From Oscillatoria sp. SIO1A7 (GTDB lineage Bacteria; Cyanobacteriota; Cyanobacteriia; Cyanobacteriales; Laspinemataceae), in NCBI GenBank assembly GCA_010672965.1, contig JAAHFN010000009.1, positions 70,682 to 134,681 on the forward strand: a stretch of DNA of 64,000 nucleotides, in the 5' to 3' direction. Positions 36,370 to 46,970 of this stretch are shown one piece after another (positions within the stretch are counted from its first letter, which is position 1; each line of letters begins with the position of its first letter). The notes under the pieces are model-generated. The model worked only from the letters and a program-made list of their open reading frames with translations. It was not told the origin of the DNA and did no database searches. The position numbers and the translations under genes are program-made.

Positions 36370-37305
36370 ATGACTTCTAACTCTACTGCCTCCCCTAGCA
36401 AGCCAAAGCCCGATGTTGGCACGAATCAGCCCAAACCAAATTGGCTCGGGCCTATGGTATTGCTTGGACCGGCCGGCATTTGGTTATTTCTGTTGTTGGT
36501 GCTGCCAACTCTGGTGATTTTCGAGCTAAGTTTGGTGCCGGAAATTCAACCTGGGGATACAGTGATTCCGTCGGGGTTGGATAACTATTGTCGTGTTTTG
36601 GGATTTGTCAAGTGCCAGTGGAATAACTTCGATCCGGTTTACTTGCAAGTAATTTGGCGATCGCTCCTATTTGCCTCTGGAACTACGGTCATTTGTCTGC
36701 TACTGGGATTTCCCGTAGCCTACTGGCTGGCCCTGAAAATACCCAAGCGATGGCAAACTCTAGTATTATTGACCTTTGTCTTGCCCCTGTGGACTTCATT
36801 TTTGCTGCGCTCTTACGCATGGAGGACTATCCTGCGACCCACCGGAGTTCTTAACAGCATACTAACTGCGATCGGACTGCCTCCATTAGACTTGCTCCAC
36901 TCGGGGACTGCTGTTTTAATTGGCATGAGCTACAGTTTTCTGCCCTACATGGTTCTGAGTCTTTATGTTTCTCTGGAAAAACTGGACAAGCGCCTGCTAG
37001 AAGCGGCCGCCGATTTGGGAGCCAATCCCTTGGAAACTTTCTGGAAAGTCACCGTACCGCAAACTTTACCCGGAATTGCTGCCGGTTCTTTGCTAGTGTT
37101 TATCAGCGGTTTGGGAGATTTTGTCAATCCCGAACTCTTGGGCGGAGCCTCTAGCATGACCGTATCCCGGTTGATTTACGATCAGTTTTTGGGCGCGGCT
37201 CGGGATTGGGGATTTGGCTCGGCTCTCAGTATGGTATTAATTCTCGCTGTCAGCATCGCGATCGCCCTGATGATGAAATTTGGCGATGCTACACCGAAGA
37301 AATAG
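36370..37305 (+). CDS. potB: Polyamine ABC transporter permease
   Basis: A 311-aa inner-membrane permease with six predicted helices, the first being GPAGIWLFLLLVLPTLVIFE. The EAA coupling motif that touches PotA is EAAADLGANPLETFWKVTVP. The N-terminal 30 residues are soluble and proline-rich. It pairs with PotC to form the translocation channel. Start ATG at 36370 is preceded by an AT-rich leader without a strong ribosome site. Confidence 0.88.
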   Translation: MTSNSTASPSKPKPDVGTNQPKPNWLGPMVLLGPAGIWLFLLLVLPTLVIFELSLVPEIQPGDTVIPSGLDNYCRVLGFVKCQWNNFDPVYLQVIWRSLLFASGTTVICLLLGFPVAYWLALKIPKRWQTLVLLTFVLPLWTSFLLRSYAWRTILRPTGVLNSILTAIGLPPLDLLHSGTAVLIGMSYSFLPYMVLSLYVSLEKLDKRLLEAAADLGANPLETFWKVTVPQTLPGIAAGSLLVFISGLGDFVNPELLGGASSMTVSRLIYDQFLGAARDWGFGSALSMVLILAVSIAIALMMKFGDATPKK

Positions 37306-37310
37306 ACTGG

Positions 37311-37400
37311 GTATAGGGGGTAGGGTGTAGGGTGTGGGGTGTGGGGAGTGTGGGGAGTGTGGGGAGTGTGGGGAGTGTGGGGAGTGTGGGGTGTAGGGAA
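37311..37400 (+). repeat. GGGTGTAG/GGGGAGTGT tandem repeats between potB and potC
   Basis: GGTGTAGGGTGTGGGGTGTG leads into five copies of GGGGAGTGT. The plus strand carries more than four runs of three or four G, so it could form a G-quadruplex in the transcript. The repeats extend the potC frame upstream, but that extension (GSV repeats) is not part of the protein family. Confidence 0.75.
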
Positions 37401-37472
37401 GAGAAGGGAAAAGAATGGAAAGACCGGAAAAATAAGCAAAGCCAGAAGAAAAGAAAGATTTACCAAAAGCTA

Positions 37473-38315
<843 letters not shown>

Positions 38316-38318
<3 letters not shown>

Positions 38319-38378
38319 CGCCGCCATCATCACGCTTAGGTTCCAGATTTGTTACCGCCAGGGATGGCGGCGTTACAA
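38316..38378 (+). terminator. Hairpin at the end of potC
   Basis: TAACGCCGCCATC, overlapping the potC stop codon, pairs with GATGGCGGCGTTA about 35 bases later. There is no T-run, so it may protect the 3' end or act as a repeat element rather than a classical terminator. Confidence 0.5.
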
Positions 38379-38417
38379 GGCAAAATTGAGATGCTTCCAT
38401 TGAAGTTTTTCCCTGCT

Positions 38418-38636
38418 TTATTTTACGGCGAATTTGTCAATTACTCCCTCAATCGGCAGGTTGGGGGTCAGAATTCGCAACGCGCTGCCGGTAAAGTCCT
38501 GCGGATTGCGCGTGACAATCGCATCCAATCCATTAGTGACCGCAGCTCCGTACTGAATTGCATCTTCAAAATCTCTGAAATTTGCAGTTAGCGCCATCCT
38601 TATTGCTGCCTCATTGACGCGCTGCGCGGAATTCAA
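38418..38636 (-). pseudogene. PIN-domain (VapC-like) toxin fragment
   Basis: A 72-aa piece with the C-terminal half of a PIN nuclease: ANFRDFEDAIQYGAAVTNGL with two conserved acids, DAIVTRNPQDFTGSALRI with a further one, and ending LTPNLPIEGV. The N-terminal strand with the first catalytic aspartate is missing. Upstream, the sequence passes abruptly into ATTCAAA tandem repeats (38632-38663), which seem to have replaced it. No antitoxin is adjacent. Confidence 0.6.
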
Positions 38637-38905
38637 AATTCAAAATTCAAAATTCAAAATTCCTTTGGATCCGGCTCCCGGCCACAAGGATCGCGCTCTG
38701 GATTACTTCTGCCGCGCTGCACTAGGCTAGGGCCAAAACAAAGGGCGATAAAGAGGGATATATATAAAGAGGGGAGATGGGGAAACACAATTAGGCCCCC
38801 ATCTTAATCCCTCGCCATCTCCGCTCCCTACAGTCCCCACAATCCCCCCAAAGTCCCCGTCTGAGCAACTTCTGGGCAGCTCCCAAAAAAATTTTTCCCA
38901 ACCCC

Positions 38906-38934
38906 TTGACAGTTTTGTAGTATGCGTGTAGTAT
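38906..38934 (+). promoter_or_regulatory. Strong sigma70-type promoter upstream of the RNA array
   Basis: A consensus -35 box TTGACA (38906-38911) lies 17 bp from TAGTAT (38929-38934), with TATAGA overlapping as an alternative -10. It is one of the best promoter matches I noticed in the window and reads toward the 66-aa gene and the Y-RNA-like array. Confidence 0.65.
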
Positions 38935-38939
38935 AGAAA

Positions 38940-39588
<649 letters not shown>

Positions 39589-39747
39589 AAAGCTTTTAGC
39601 TATCAGCGGTCAGCTATCAGCCCCGAGCAATAAGCACTTTCTGCGGGAAGGGCTAGCGCCTATCAACTCTTAGCGCTCGGCGATCGGTTCCTCTGACTGC
39701 TGAGAGCTGACCGCTGACTGCCGATCGCTCACTATTAAAATTTCGTT

Positions 39748-39890
39748 CCGCGCCCCAACTCGAAAAGCATACATACATTGGGATCTAGTTCCGTAAGGAT
39801 TGTGGGTGAAAATCCCACTGAGGGCGATCGCTCTCATGGTGGAATATCAGACACGCTAGAGTTATGACAAGCTTTTCCGACTTGCGCGGA
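39748..39890 (+). ncRNA. Y-RNA-like module 1: circularly permuted tRNA-Leu mimic
   Basis: The scaffold halves CCGCGCCCCAACTCGAAAAG and AAGCTTTTCCGACTTGCGCG pair with each other. The insert holds the 3' half of a tRNA-Leu (variable arm GATCTAGTTCCGTAAGGAT, T-arm GTGGG..CCCAC, acceptor TGAGGGC). A GATC loop then leads to the 5' half (acceptor GCTCTCA, GGTGGAAT and GACACGCTAGA). The acceptor strands pair 7/7 with one G-T. The open ends of the permutation lie in the anticodon loop, where the scaffold is attached. No CCA is encoded. Confidence 0.75.
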
Positions 39891-39920
39891 GCGATTATAA
39901 AACTCTTGTAAAACCCTCAA

Positions 39921-40005
39921 CCCCGCACCCTAACAGGTAAAGCTTACATACAATTCCTTTGGTTAAGGCATCAGTGTAATAATAGCTTTGCAGACTTGTG
40001 CGGGG
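39921..40005 (+). ncRNA. Y-RNA-like module 2: short insert
   Basis: The scaffold is CCGCACCCTAACAGGTAAAG with CTTACATAC on the left and AGCTTTGCAGACTTGTGCGG on the right. The GCAC/GTGC base change is compensated on both sides. The insert of about 30 nt (TCCTTTGGTTAAGGCATCAG region) has no tRNA arms. This is the minimal version of the module. Confidence 0.6.
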
Positions 40006-40034
40006 CTATCTGCCAGAAATTGAAAGTAACACTT

Positions 40035-40152
40035 CGCGCCCCAACCGATAAAGCTTACATACTAGCTCATTGGTAGAGCATTACCCTATCACGGTAAAGG
40101 TAGTAGGTTCAAATCCTGCGTATAACAAACAGCTTTTTCGACTTGCGCGGGG
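40035..40152 (+). ncRNA. Y-RNA-like module 3: tRNA-like insert, normal order
   Basis: Scaffold left CGCGCCCCAACCGATAAAGC, right AGCTTTTTCGACTTGCGCGG. Between them lies a tRNA-like body: D-arm TAGCTCATTGGTAGAGC, anticodon arm TTACC-CTATCAC-GGTAA, T-arm AGG-TTCAAAT-CCT. The acceptor position is taken by scaffold strands TACATAC and GTATAA, which pair. The apparent anticodon ATC is not used by bacterial tRNAs and no CCA follows, so it is a mimic and not a working tRNA. Confidence 0.75.
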
Positions 40153-40209
40153 TGCCTTTCAATTTTTAACATAAATCTATTTTTCCGCAAATTAACAAAT
40201 TTAAAAAAT

Positions 40210-40223
40210 CCCGCGCCCTAACC
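40210..40223 (+). other. Isolated left half of the Y-RNA-like scaffold
   Basis: CCGCGCCCTAACC matches the left scaffold strand, but no right strand follows before module 4 starts. A weaker similar trace (CCCTAACCAATTATTATTTA) precedes module 5 at about 40434. These look like remains of lost modules. Confidence 0.45.
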
Positions 40224-40246
40224 AATTCTTATTTTGAAGTTCACTT

Positions 40247-40370
40247 CGCGCCCCAACCGATAAAGCTTACATACTAGCTCATTAGGATTAGAGCGTTACC
40301 CTTGAACGGTAAAAGTAGCAGGTTCAAATCCTGCGTATGAAAAAACAGCTTTTTCGACTTGCGCGGGGTG
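40247..40370 (+). ncRNA. Y-RNA-like module 4: tRNA-like insert, normal order
   Basis: The scaffold is identical to module 3 across CGCGCCCCAACCGATAAAGC and CTTTTTCGACTTGCGCGGGG. The insert has D-arm TAGCTCATTAGGATTAGAGC, anticodon arm TTACC-CTTGAAC-GGTAA and T-arm GCAGG-TTCAAAT-CCTGC. The pseudo-acceptor TACATAC pairs with GTATGAA in six of seven positions. The loop triplet is TGA, but there is no long variable arm as serine tRNAs need. Confidence 0.75.
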
Positions 40371-40465
40371 CCTTTTAATTTTCAACATCAATCTACTTTA
40401 CAGCAAGTTAACAAATAACAAATTTTGTCTCTTTCCCTAACCAATTATTATTTATATTTCCACTT

Positions 40466-40587
40466 CGCGCCCCAACCGAAAAAGCTTACATACTAGCTCA
40501 TTAGGTTAGAGCAATCGGCTGTTAACCGACTGGAAAGGGTTCGATTCCCTTGTATAAACCAAAAGCTTTTTTGACTTGCGCGGGGTG
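40466..40587 (+). ncRNA. Y-RNA-like module 5: tRNA-Asn(GTT)-like insert
   Basis: Scaffold CGCGCCCCAACCGAAAAAGC and AGCTTTTTTGACTTGCGCGG. The body has D-arm TAGCTCATTAGGTTAGAGC, anticodon arm TCGG-CTGTTAA-CCGA with GTT in the anticodon place, and T-arm AAGGG-TTCGATT-CCCTT. The acceptor is again formed by scaffold TACATAC/GTATAAA and is imperfect. A tRNA finder might call it tRNA-Asn, but the acceptor and missing CCA argue for a mimic. Confidence 0.75.
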
Positions 40588-40611
40588 TTTTATTTTCGTT
40601 CTTATTTCCAT

Positions 40612-40800
40612 CTCGCACCCTAACAGATCGAGCGTACATACTCTAAATAACGGTCCTAAGGTAGCGAACATCGGGCGACCGATCTAGCGACAGCGTTGGC
40701 CATCTTACCGAGATGTGCGATCGCGTGCCCACTGCTCGGCACAAACCGAGTAAGAGCGGCCGTAAGTAATGGAACCGCTTTTTCAACTTGTGCGAGGTGC
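40612..40800 (+). ncRNA. Y-RNA-like module 6: circularly permuted 23S rRNA helix-69 segment
   Basis: Scaffold left CTCGCACCCTAACAGATCGA with GCGTACATAC, right CCGCTTTTTCAACTTGTGCG. The insert opens with TAACGGTCCTAAGGTAGCGA, the universally conserved 3' side of 23S helix 69 and the following strand. It ends with GAGCGGCCGTAAGTAATGGA, the 5' side of the same helix. The order is therefore swapped and the ends lie in the helix-69 loop. Between them is non-conserved paired sequence including TGCTCGGCAC/CCGAG and CATCTTACCGAGATG. Confidence 0.75.
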
Positions 40801-40820
40801 CCTTTATCGCCCTTTATTTT

Positions 40821-40900
40821 TCGCGCCCTAACCCGGAGAAACTAGGGTGTGGGGTGTAGGGTGTAGGGAGAAAAATAACACCCTACACCCTTATCCTCGC
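40821..40900 (+). other. Half scaffold interrupted by GGGTGTA repeats
   Basis: TCGCGCCCTAACCCGGAGAA matches the left scaffold strand and is followed directly by GGGTGTGGGGTGTAGGGTGT and its complement ACACCCTACACCC. The right scaffold strand is missing. Repeat expansion or insertion seems to have destroyed this module. Confidence 0.5.
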
Positions 40901-40948
40901 CCAATTCCCAATGCCCCATGCCCAATGCCCATATTTTTTATTTCTGTC

Positions 40949-41109
40949 CCGCGCCCTAACTGGTAAAGCCTACACGCAATTTAACCGACTGGTCGTAGGT
41001 ACTCTTCGAGAAGGCTTCGCCAACAAATCCTACCAGCCCCGCTCATGGGGTTGTAGCTCAGCGGTAGAGCGATCGGAGTGTCAAATGCTTTGCTGACTTG
41101 CGCGGGGCA
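40949..41109 (+). ncRNA. Y-RNA-like module 8: circularly permuted tRNA mimic with T-loop insertion
   Basis: Scaffold CCGCGCCCTAACTGGTAAAG and CTTTGCTGACTTGCGCGGGG. The insert begins with a tRNA 3' half (TTTAACCGACTGGTCGTAGG, later ATCCTACCAGCCCC). A GCTCAT linker then leads to a 5' half (GGGGTTGTAGCTCAGCGGTA, GAGCGATCGG). The acceptor strands GGGGTTG and CAGCCCC pair 7/7 with one G-T. The 3' half resembles tRNA-Asn. A hairpin-prone extra stretch (CTTCGAGAAGGCTTCGCC) fills the T-loop. The open ends are in the anticodon loop. Confidence 0.72.
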
Positions 41110-41283
41110 CCTTATTAGGGAATTGGGAATTGGTAATTGGAGAGAGCCTTGATTTTATATCTCTGATTTTTCAGCTTAAAACTTAAAACTTAAAACTTAA
41201 AAATCAAAACTCTCCCATGCCCAATGCCCCATGCCCAATTTTATCCTGAGCCTGTCGAAGGGGCCCAATGCCCAAATTTTATT
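41110..41283. repeat. Repeat spacer between array modules
   Basis: AATTGGGAATTGG, AAAACTTAAAACTTAAAACT and CCCAATGCCCCATG heptamer repeats fill the space between modules 8 and 9. Similar GGGGCAT and CCCAATG repeats lie at 41425-41585 between modules 9 and 10. No coding sequence is present. Confidence 0.7.
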
Positions 41284-41412
41284 TCGCGCCCTAACCTAGA
41301 AAGCTTACATACTAGCCGAATTGGTACAGGCGACAGACTTAAGATCTGTTGGGCGCAAGCCCGTATGGGTTCAAATCCCATGTAACAAACAACAGCTTTC
41401 TCGACTTGCGCG
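41284..41412 (+). ncRNA. Y-RNA-like module 9: tRNA-Leu(TAA)-like insert, normal order
   Basis: Scaffold CGCGCCCTAACCTAGAAAGC and AGCTTTCTCGACTTGCGCG. The body has D-arm GCCGAATTGGTACAGGC, anticodon arm ACAGA-CTTAAGA-TCTGT with TAA, a class II variable arm GGGCGCAAGCCC and T-arm ATGGG-TTCAAAT-CCCAT. The long variable arm identifies it as leucine-type. It has no intron, unlike the usual cyanobacterial tRNA-Leu(UAA) gene, and no CCA or proper acceptor. Confidence 0.75.
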
Positions 41413-41598
41413 AAATTTCTAATTGGGGCATGGGGCATGGGGCATGGGGCATGGGGCATGGGGCATTGGAGAGTTTTGAGGTTTAAATTTTAAGTTAAAG
41501 ACTCAGAACTCAGAATTTTTCCCAATTCCCAATTCCCCAATTCCCCAATGCCCAATGCCCAATGCCCAATGCCCAATGCCCAATTAAAGCAGTTGTCG

Positions 41599-41712
41599 CT
41601 GCGCCCAAACCGGGAAGGCATACATACTCTCCGACAAAAAACGGTGCGCTTTGGAGAAAGCGCTGCAAGCCTGAACCAAAATAGCAGGCAAAGCCCTCCC
41701 GACTTGCGCGGC
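41599..41712 (+). ncRNA. Y-RNA-like module 10: unassigned insert
   Basis: Scaffold left GCTGCGCCCAAACCGGGAAG with GCATACATAC, right CCTCCCGACTTGCGCGGCG. The GGGAAGGC/GCCCTCCC lower stem has changed on both strands together. The insert folds into TCTCC/GGAGA, GCGCTTTGGAGAAAGCGC and GCCTG/CAGGC hairpins, and I do not recognise the parent RNA. It ends 65 bp before the first Ro gene. Confidence 0.6.
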
Positions 41713-41726
41713 GTCTTCTCTTATGA

Positions 41727-43214
<1,488 letters not shown>

Positions 43215-43520
43215 GGTGTAGGGTCTTTTTAGGGTGTAGGGTGTGGGGTGTGGGGGAATTAATTAGGGTGTAGGGTGTAGGGTTTAGGGTGTAGGGAGAA
43301 GAAATAAATGCCCCGCCTTCATCCTTTATCCTTTATCCTTCATCCTTCATCCTTCTTATCTTCCTACACCCCACACCCTACACCCTACACCCTTCTTATC
43401 TTCCTACACCCTACACCCTTCTTATCTTCCTACACCCCACACCCTACACCCCACACCCTACACCCTACACCCCACACCCTACACCCTAAAAAGACCCTAC
43501 ACCCTTCCCCAACGGATTAT
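43215..43520. repeat. GGGTGTA heptamer repeat block, inverted halves
   Basis: G-rich GGGTGTAGGGTGTGGGGTGT copies (43214-43297) are followed by ATCCTTC repeats and then C-rich complements (CACCCTACACCCCACACCCT, 43370-43505). The transcript could fold back on itself over about 100 bp or form G-quadruplexes. There is no gene. Confidence 0.85.
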
Positions 43521-43536
43521 CAACCCACGAAGAACA

Positions 43537-44361
43537 ATGGCAAAACAACTCAATCACGTTGACCTGTGTTTTGCGATCGATACTACTGGCAGTATGGGTT
43601 CTTTTATCCAAGCAGCCAAGCAGCAGTTGTTGGATGTCCTAAGCTTGCTGTCAGCAGACAATAATATAGATTTGCAAATTGGTTTGGTGGAATATCGCGA
43701 CCACCCGCCACAAGACAACTCGTTCGTAACCCGAGTCTATCCGCTAACGAGCAATCGGAAGCAGATGCAAAAATCTATTAATAAACTGCAGCCTCATGGG
43801 GGCGGCGATGCTGCCGAAGCAGTTTATAGCGGGGTATATGATGCTTGCGTCAAGATGAAATGGCGATCGCACAGTTGCCGCTTTGTCTTACTCGTAGGAG
43901 ATGCTCCTCCCCACGGCTTTGCTCGGTGGCTGGAAGAAATGACAGAAGAAAAAAATAGCCGCAACAGAAATAGCGACGGTTGGCCGGATGGATGCCCCAG
44001 CGGTCTAGACGTTCAGTCGGTCGCAGGCGCAGCAGAAGAAGCTCGGGTTGTAGTTCATTCTCTTTGCATGAGAAGTGACAATCTGACTGTCAAATCCTTT
44101 ACGGCGATCGCAAATGGAACCGGCGGCCAATCCGCTCTAGCCAATAATGCCAAAGATGTTATAAGCAAAATGGTCTCTATGCTAAGCAGCGAATTTCAAA
44201 ACTTGGCATTCGATCGGCAAGTTTTGGCAACTGTAGAGCAGTTTGGCAATCTCGATATTGCTCTAACCGCCGAGACTCTTAATTGCCCTCGCCTGCAAGT
44301 AGCATCTGCGATCGATCGTCTGGGCAAACGCGGTTTTTTAGCCAAGTTAGTCAAGCGGTAA
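43537..44361 (+). CDS. Stand-alone von Willebrand A domain protein
   Basis: A 274-aa protein. Residues 8-210 form a vWA domain with an intact MIDAS (DTTGSMGSF), PHGGGDAAEA for the third metal loop and LLVGDAPPH for the fourth strand. The C-terminal 60 residues (FQNLAFDRQVLATVEQFGNL, EVASAIDRLGKRGFLAK-like) look like a winged helix. It lies between the two Ro-like genes on the same strand and is not similar to their vWA domains. Its role in the locus is unknown. vWA proteins usually bind a partner protein through the metal site. Confidence 0.8.
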   Translation: MAKQLNHVDLCFAIDTTGSMGSFIQAAKQQLLDVLSLLSADNNIDLQIGLVEYRDHPPQDNSFVTRVYPLTSNRKQMQKSINKLQPHGGGDAAEAVYSGVYDACVKMKWRSHSCRFVLLVGDAPPHGFARWLEEMTEEKNSRNRNSDGWPDGCPSGLDVQSVAGAAEEARVVVHSLCMRSDNLTVKSFTAIANGTGGQSALANNAKDVISKMVSMLSSEFQNLAFDRQVLATVEQFGNLDIALTAETLNCPRLQVASAIDRLGKRGFLAKLVKR

Positions 44362-44369
44362 CCTTAAAA

Positions 44370-45990
<1,621 letters not shown>

Positions 45991-46052
45991 ATGGCAAGTA
46001 GGGCGGCATGTAGTCCGCACTACTTGCCGACATTTCCAGAAGGAAAGATATC

Positions 46053-46376
46053 GTGGGAAAAAAATATAAAGATAAAAAGTCTAATCTTCTCTGCCAAAGG
46101 CTACAAGAAGCTCTGGAACGAGGCTCCAAGGTCTGGGTGGAAACGGAGGATAGGAGTTTCAGCGGTATCCCTATTAATTTAACCGACCAATTTGTAGAAC
46201 TGCTGGTACTGATTTCTCCCTATGAGGAGGACGATGACGATACCTACGAACGGACCACCTGGCTGCTGCGGATTTCATCCATATCGGCGATCGCTTACCA
46301 TACTGAATACTGGTCCAAGGATAAATTTGACCGCTTGATCGAAACGGATGCGATCGGCTCGCCACAAGACGATTAA
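46053..46376 (+). CDS. Small acidic protein, possibly Sm-like fold
   Basis: A 107-aa protein starting with GTG after AGAAGGA. The pattern SNLLCQRLQEALERGSKVWV, ETEDRSFSGIPINLTDQFVE, LLVLISPYEEDDDD, WLLRISSISAIAY gives a helix followed by about five strands with G at the first turn and a hydrophobic last strand. That is how LSm/Hfq-type folds look. The match is by eye and weak. It lies 62 bp after the second Ro gene on the same strand. An RNA-binding role would fit the locus, but this is inference. Confidence 0.6.
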   Translation: MGKKYKDKKSNLLCQRLQEALERGSKVWVETEDRSFSGIPINLTDQFVELLVLISPYEEDDDDTYERTTWLLRISSISAIAYHTEYWSKDKFDRLIETDAIGSPQDD

Positions 46377-46629
46377 AGCTATTCTTAGCCTGAGAGTTTT
46401 GAGTTTTGAGCGTAACCAGTTGTAATTTAAATTAGCTCAAACTCAAAACTCTTAGCTTATAGCAGTAAGCTTTTCAGCTTTCAGCAGTCAGCAGGAGAGC
46501 AGGAGACTCAGAAAACGTAACTTATTTAGGACTGCTATAGATAGCATGTGGTGCTACTCCAGTACGTTACAAACTGGGCACCCAACTATCGCCCTATAAG
46601 ACTAATTAATAATTAATATCAAATTCGTT

Positions 46630-46769
46630 TATAGCGTTTCTCAAATTAAGTGTAGTAAAAGAAACGTAGGGGCGACAGCATCCCTTGGACGATCTCGGCT
46701 GTGGAACGGTAATTCCCGTATTGGGATGCTTCGCCCCAGACACCTCACATCAATTTGAGAAACGCTATA
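46630..46769. repeat. Palindromic element with MITE-A-like core
   Basis: Outer arms TATAGCGTTTCTCAAATT (46630) and the complement ending at 46769 enclose GTAGGGGCGACAGCATCCC and GGGATGCTTCGCCCC. The core matches MITE family A, but the termini are unrelated, so cores and ends are exchanged between families. A second palindrome GTAGGACAGGCGTCTCGCCTG / GGACGCCTGTCCTAC follows at 46796-46866. Confidence 0.7.
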
Positions 46770-46970
46770 ATCCCCCTAAAAAATTGAGCTTCCCGTAGGA
46801 CAGGCGTCTCGCCTGTCTCCTTCTCAGGCTTTCCCAAGTAGGGACAGGCGGGACGCCTGTCCTACGGGGGGTTCCAAATTGTTTGGATATTTAACCGCAT
46901 TTGATAACTCAAAACTTAAACCTCAAAACTCAAAACTCAAAACTTAAAACTTAAAACTCACACTAAACCT

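Noticed and set aside
37332-37472. N-terminal extension of PotC
   Set aside because: The extra residues are GSV repeats and basic sequence from tandem repeat DNA. The permease family starts at the downstream ATG.
40639-40665. Homing endonuclease or intron insertion site (TAACGGTCCTAAGGTAGCGA)
   Set aside because: The stretch is known as a homing target in 23S genes, but here it is only part of a permuted fragment, with no intron or endonuclease frame nearby.
40466-41412. Ordinary tRNA genes (Asn, Leu and others) in the 40-41.4 kb region
   Set aside because: Arms are present, but the acceptor stems are replaced by scaffold strands, no CCA or normal 3' end exists and some anticodon triplets are not used in bacteria. 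They repeat within one shared scaffold.
39748-41712. Integron cassette array (the scaffold contains CCYAAC)
   Set aside because: attC sites need RYYYAAC paired with GTTRRRY. The right strand here is GACTTGCGCG with no GTTRRRY, no integrase is present and the inserts are RNA mimics without genes.
43308-43562. Open frame rich in PHPTPYT
   Set aside because: Translation of the C-rich heptamer repeats.
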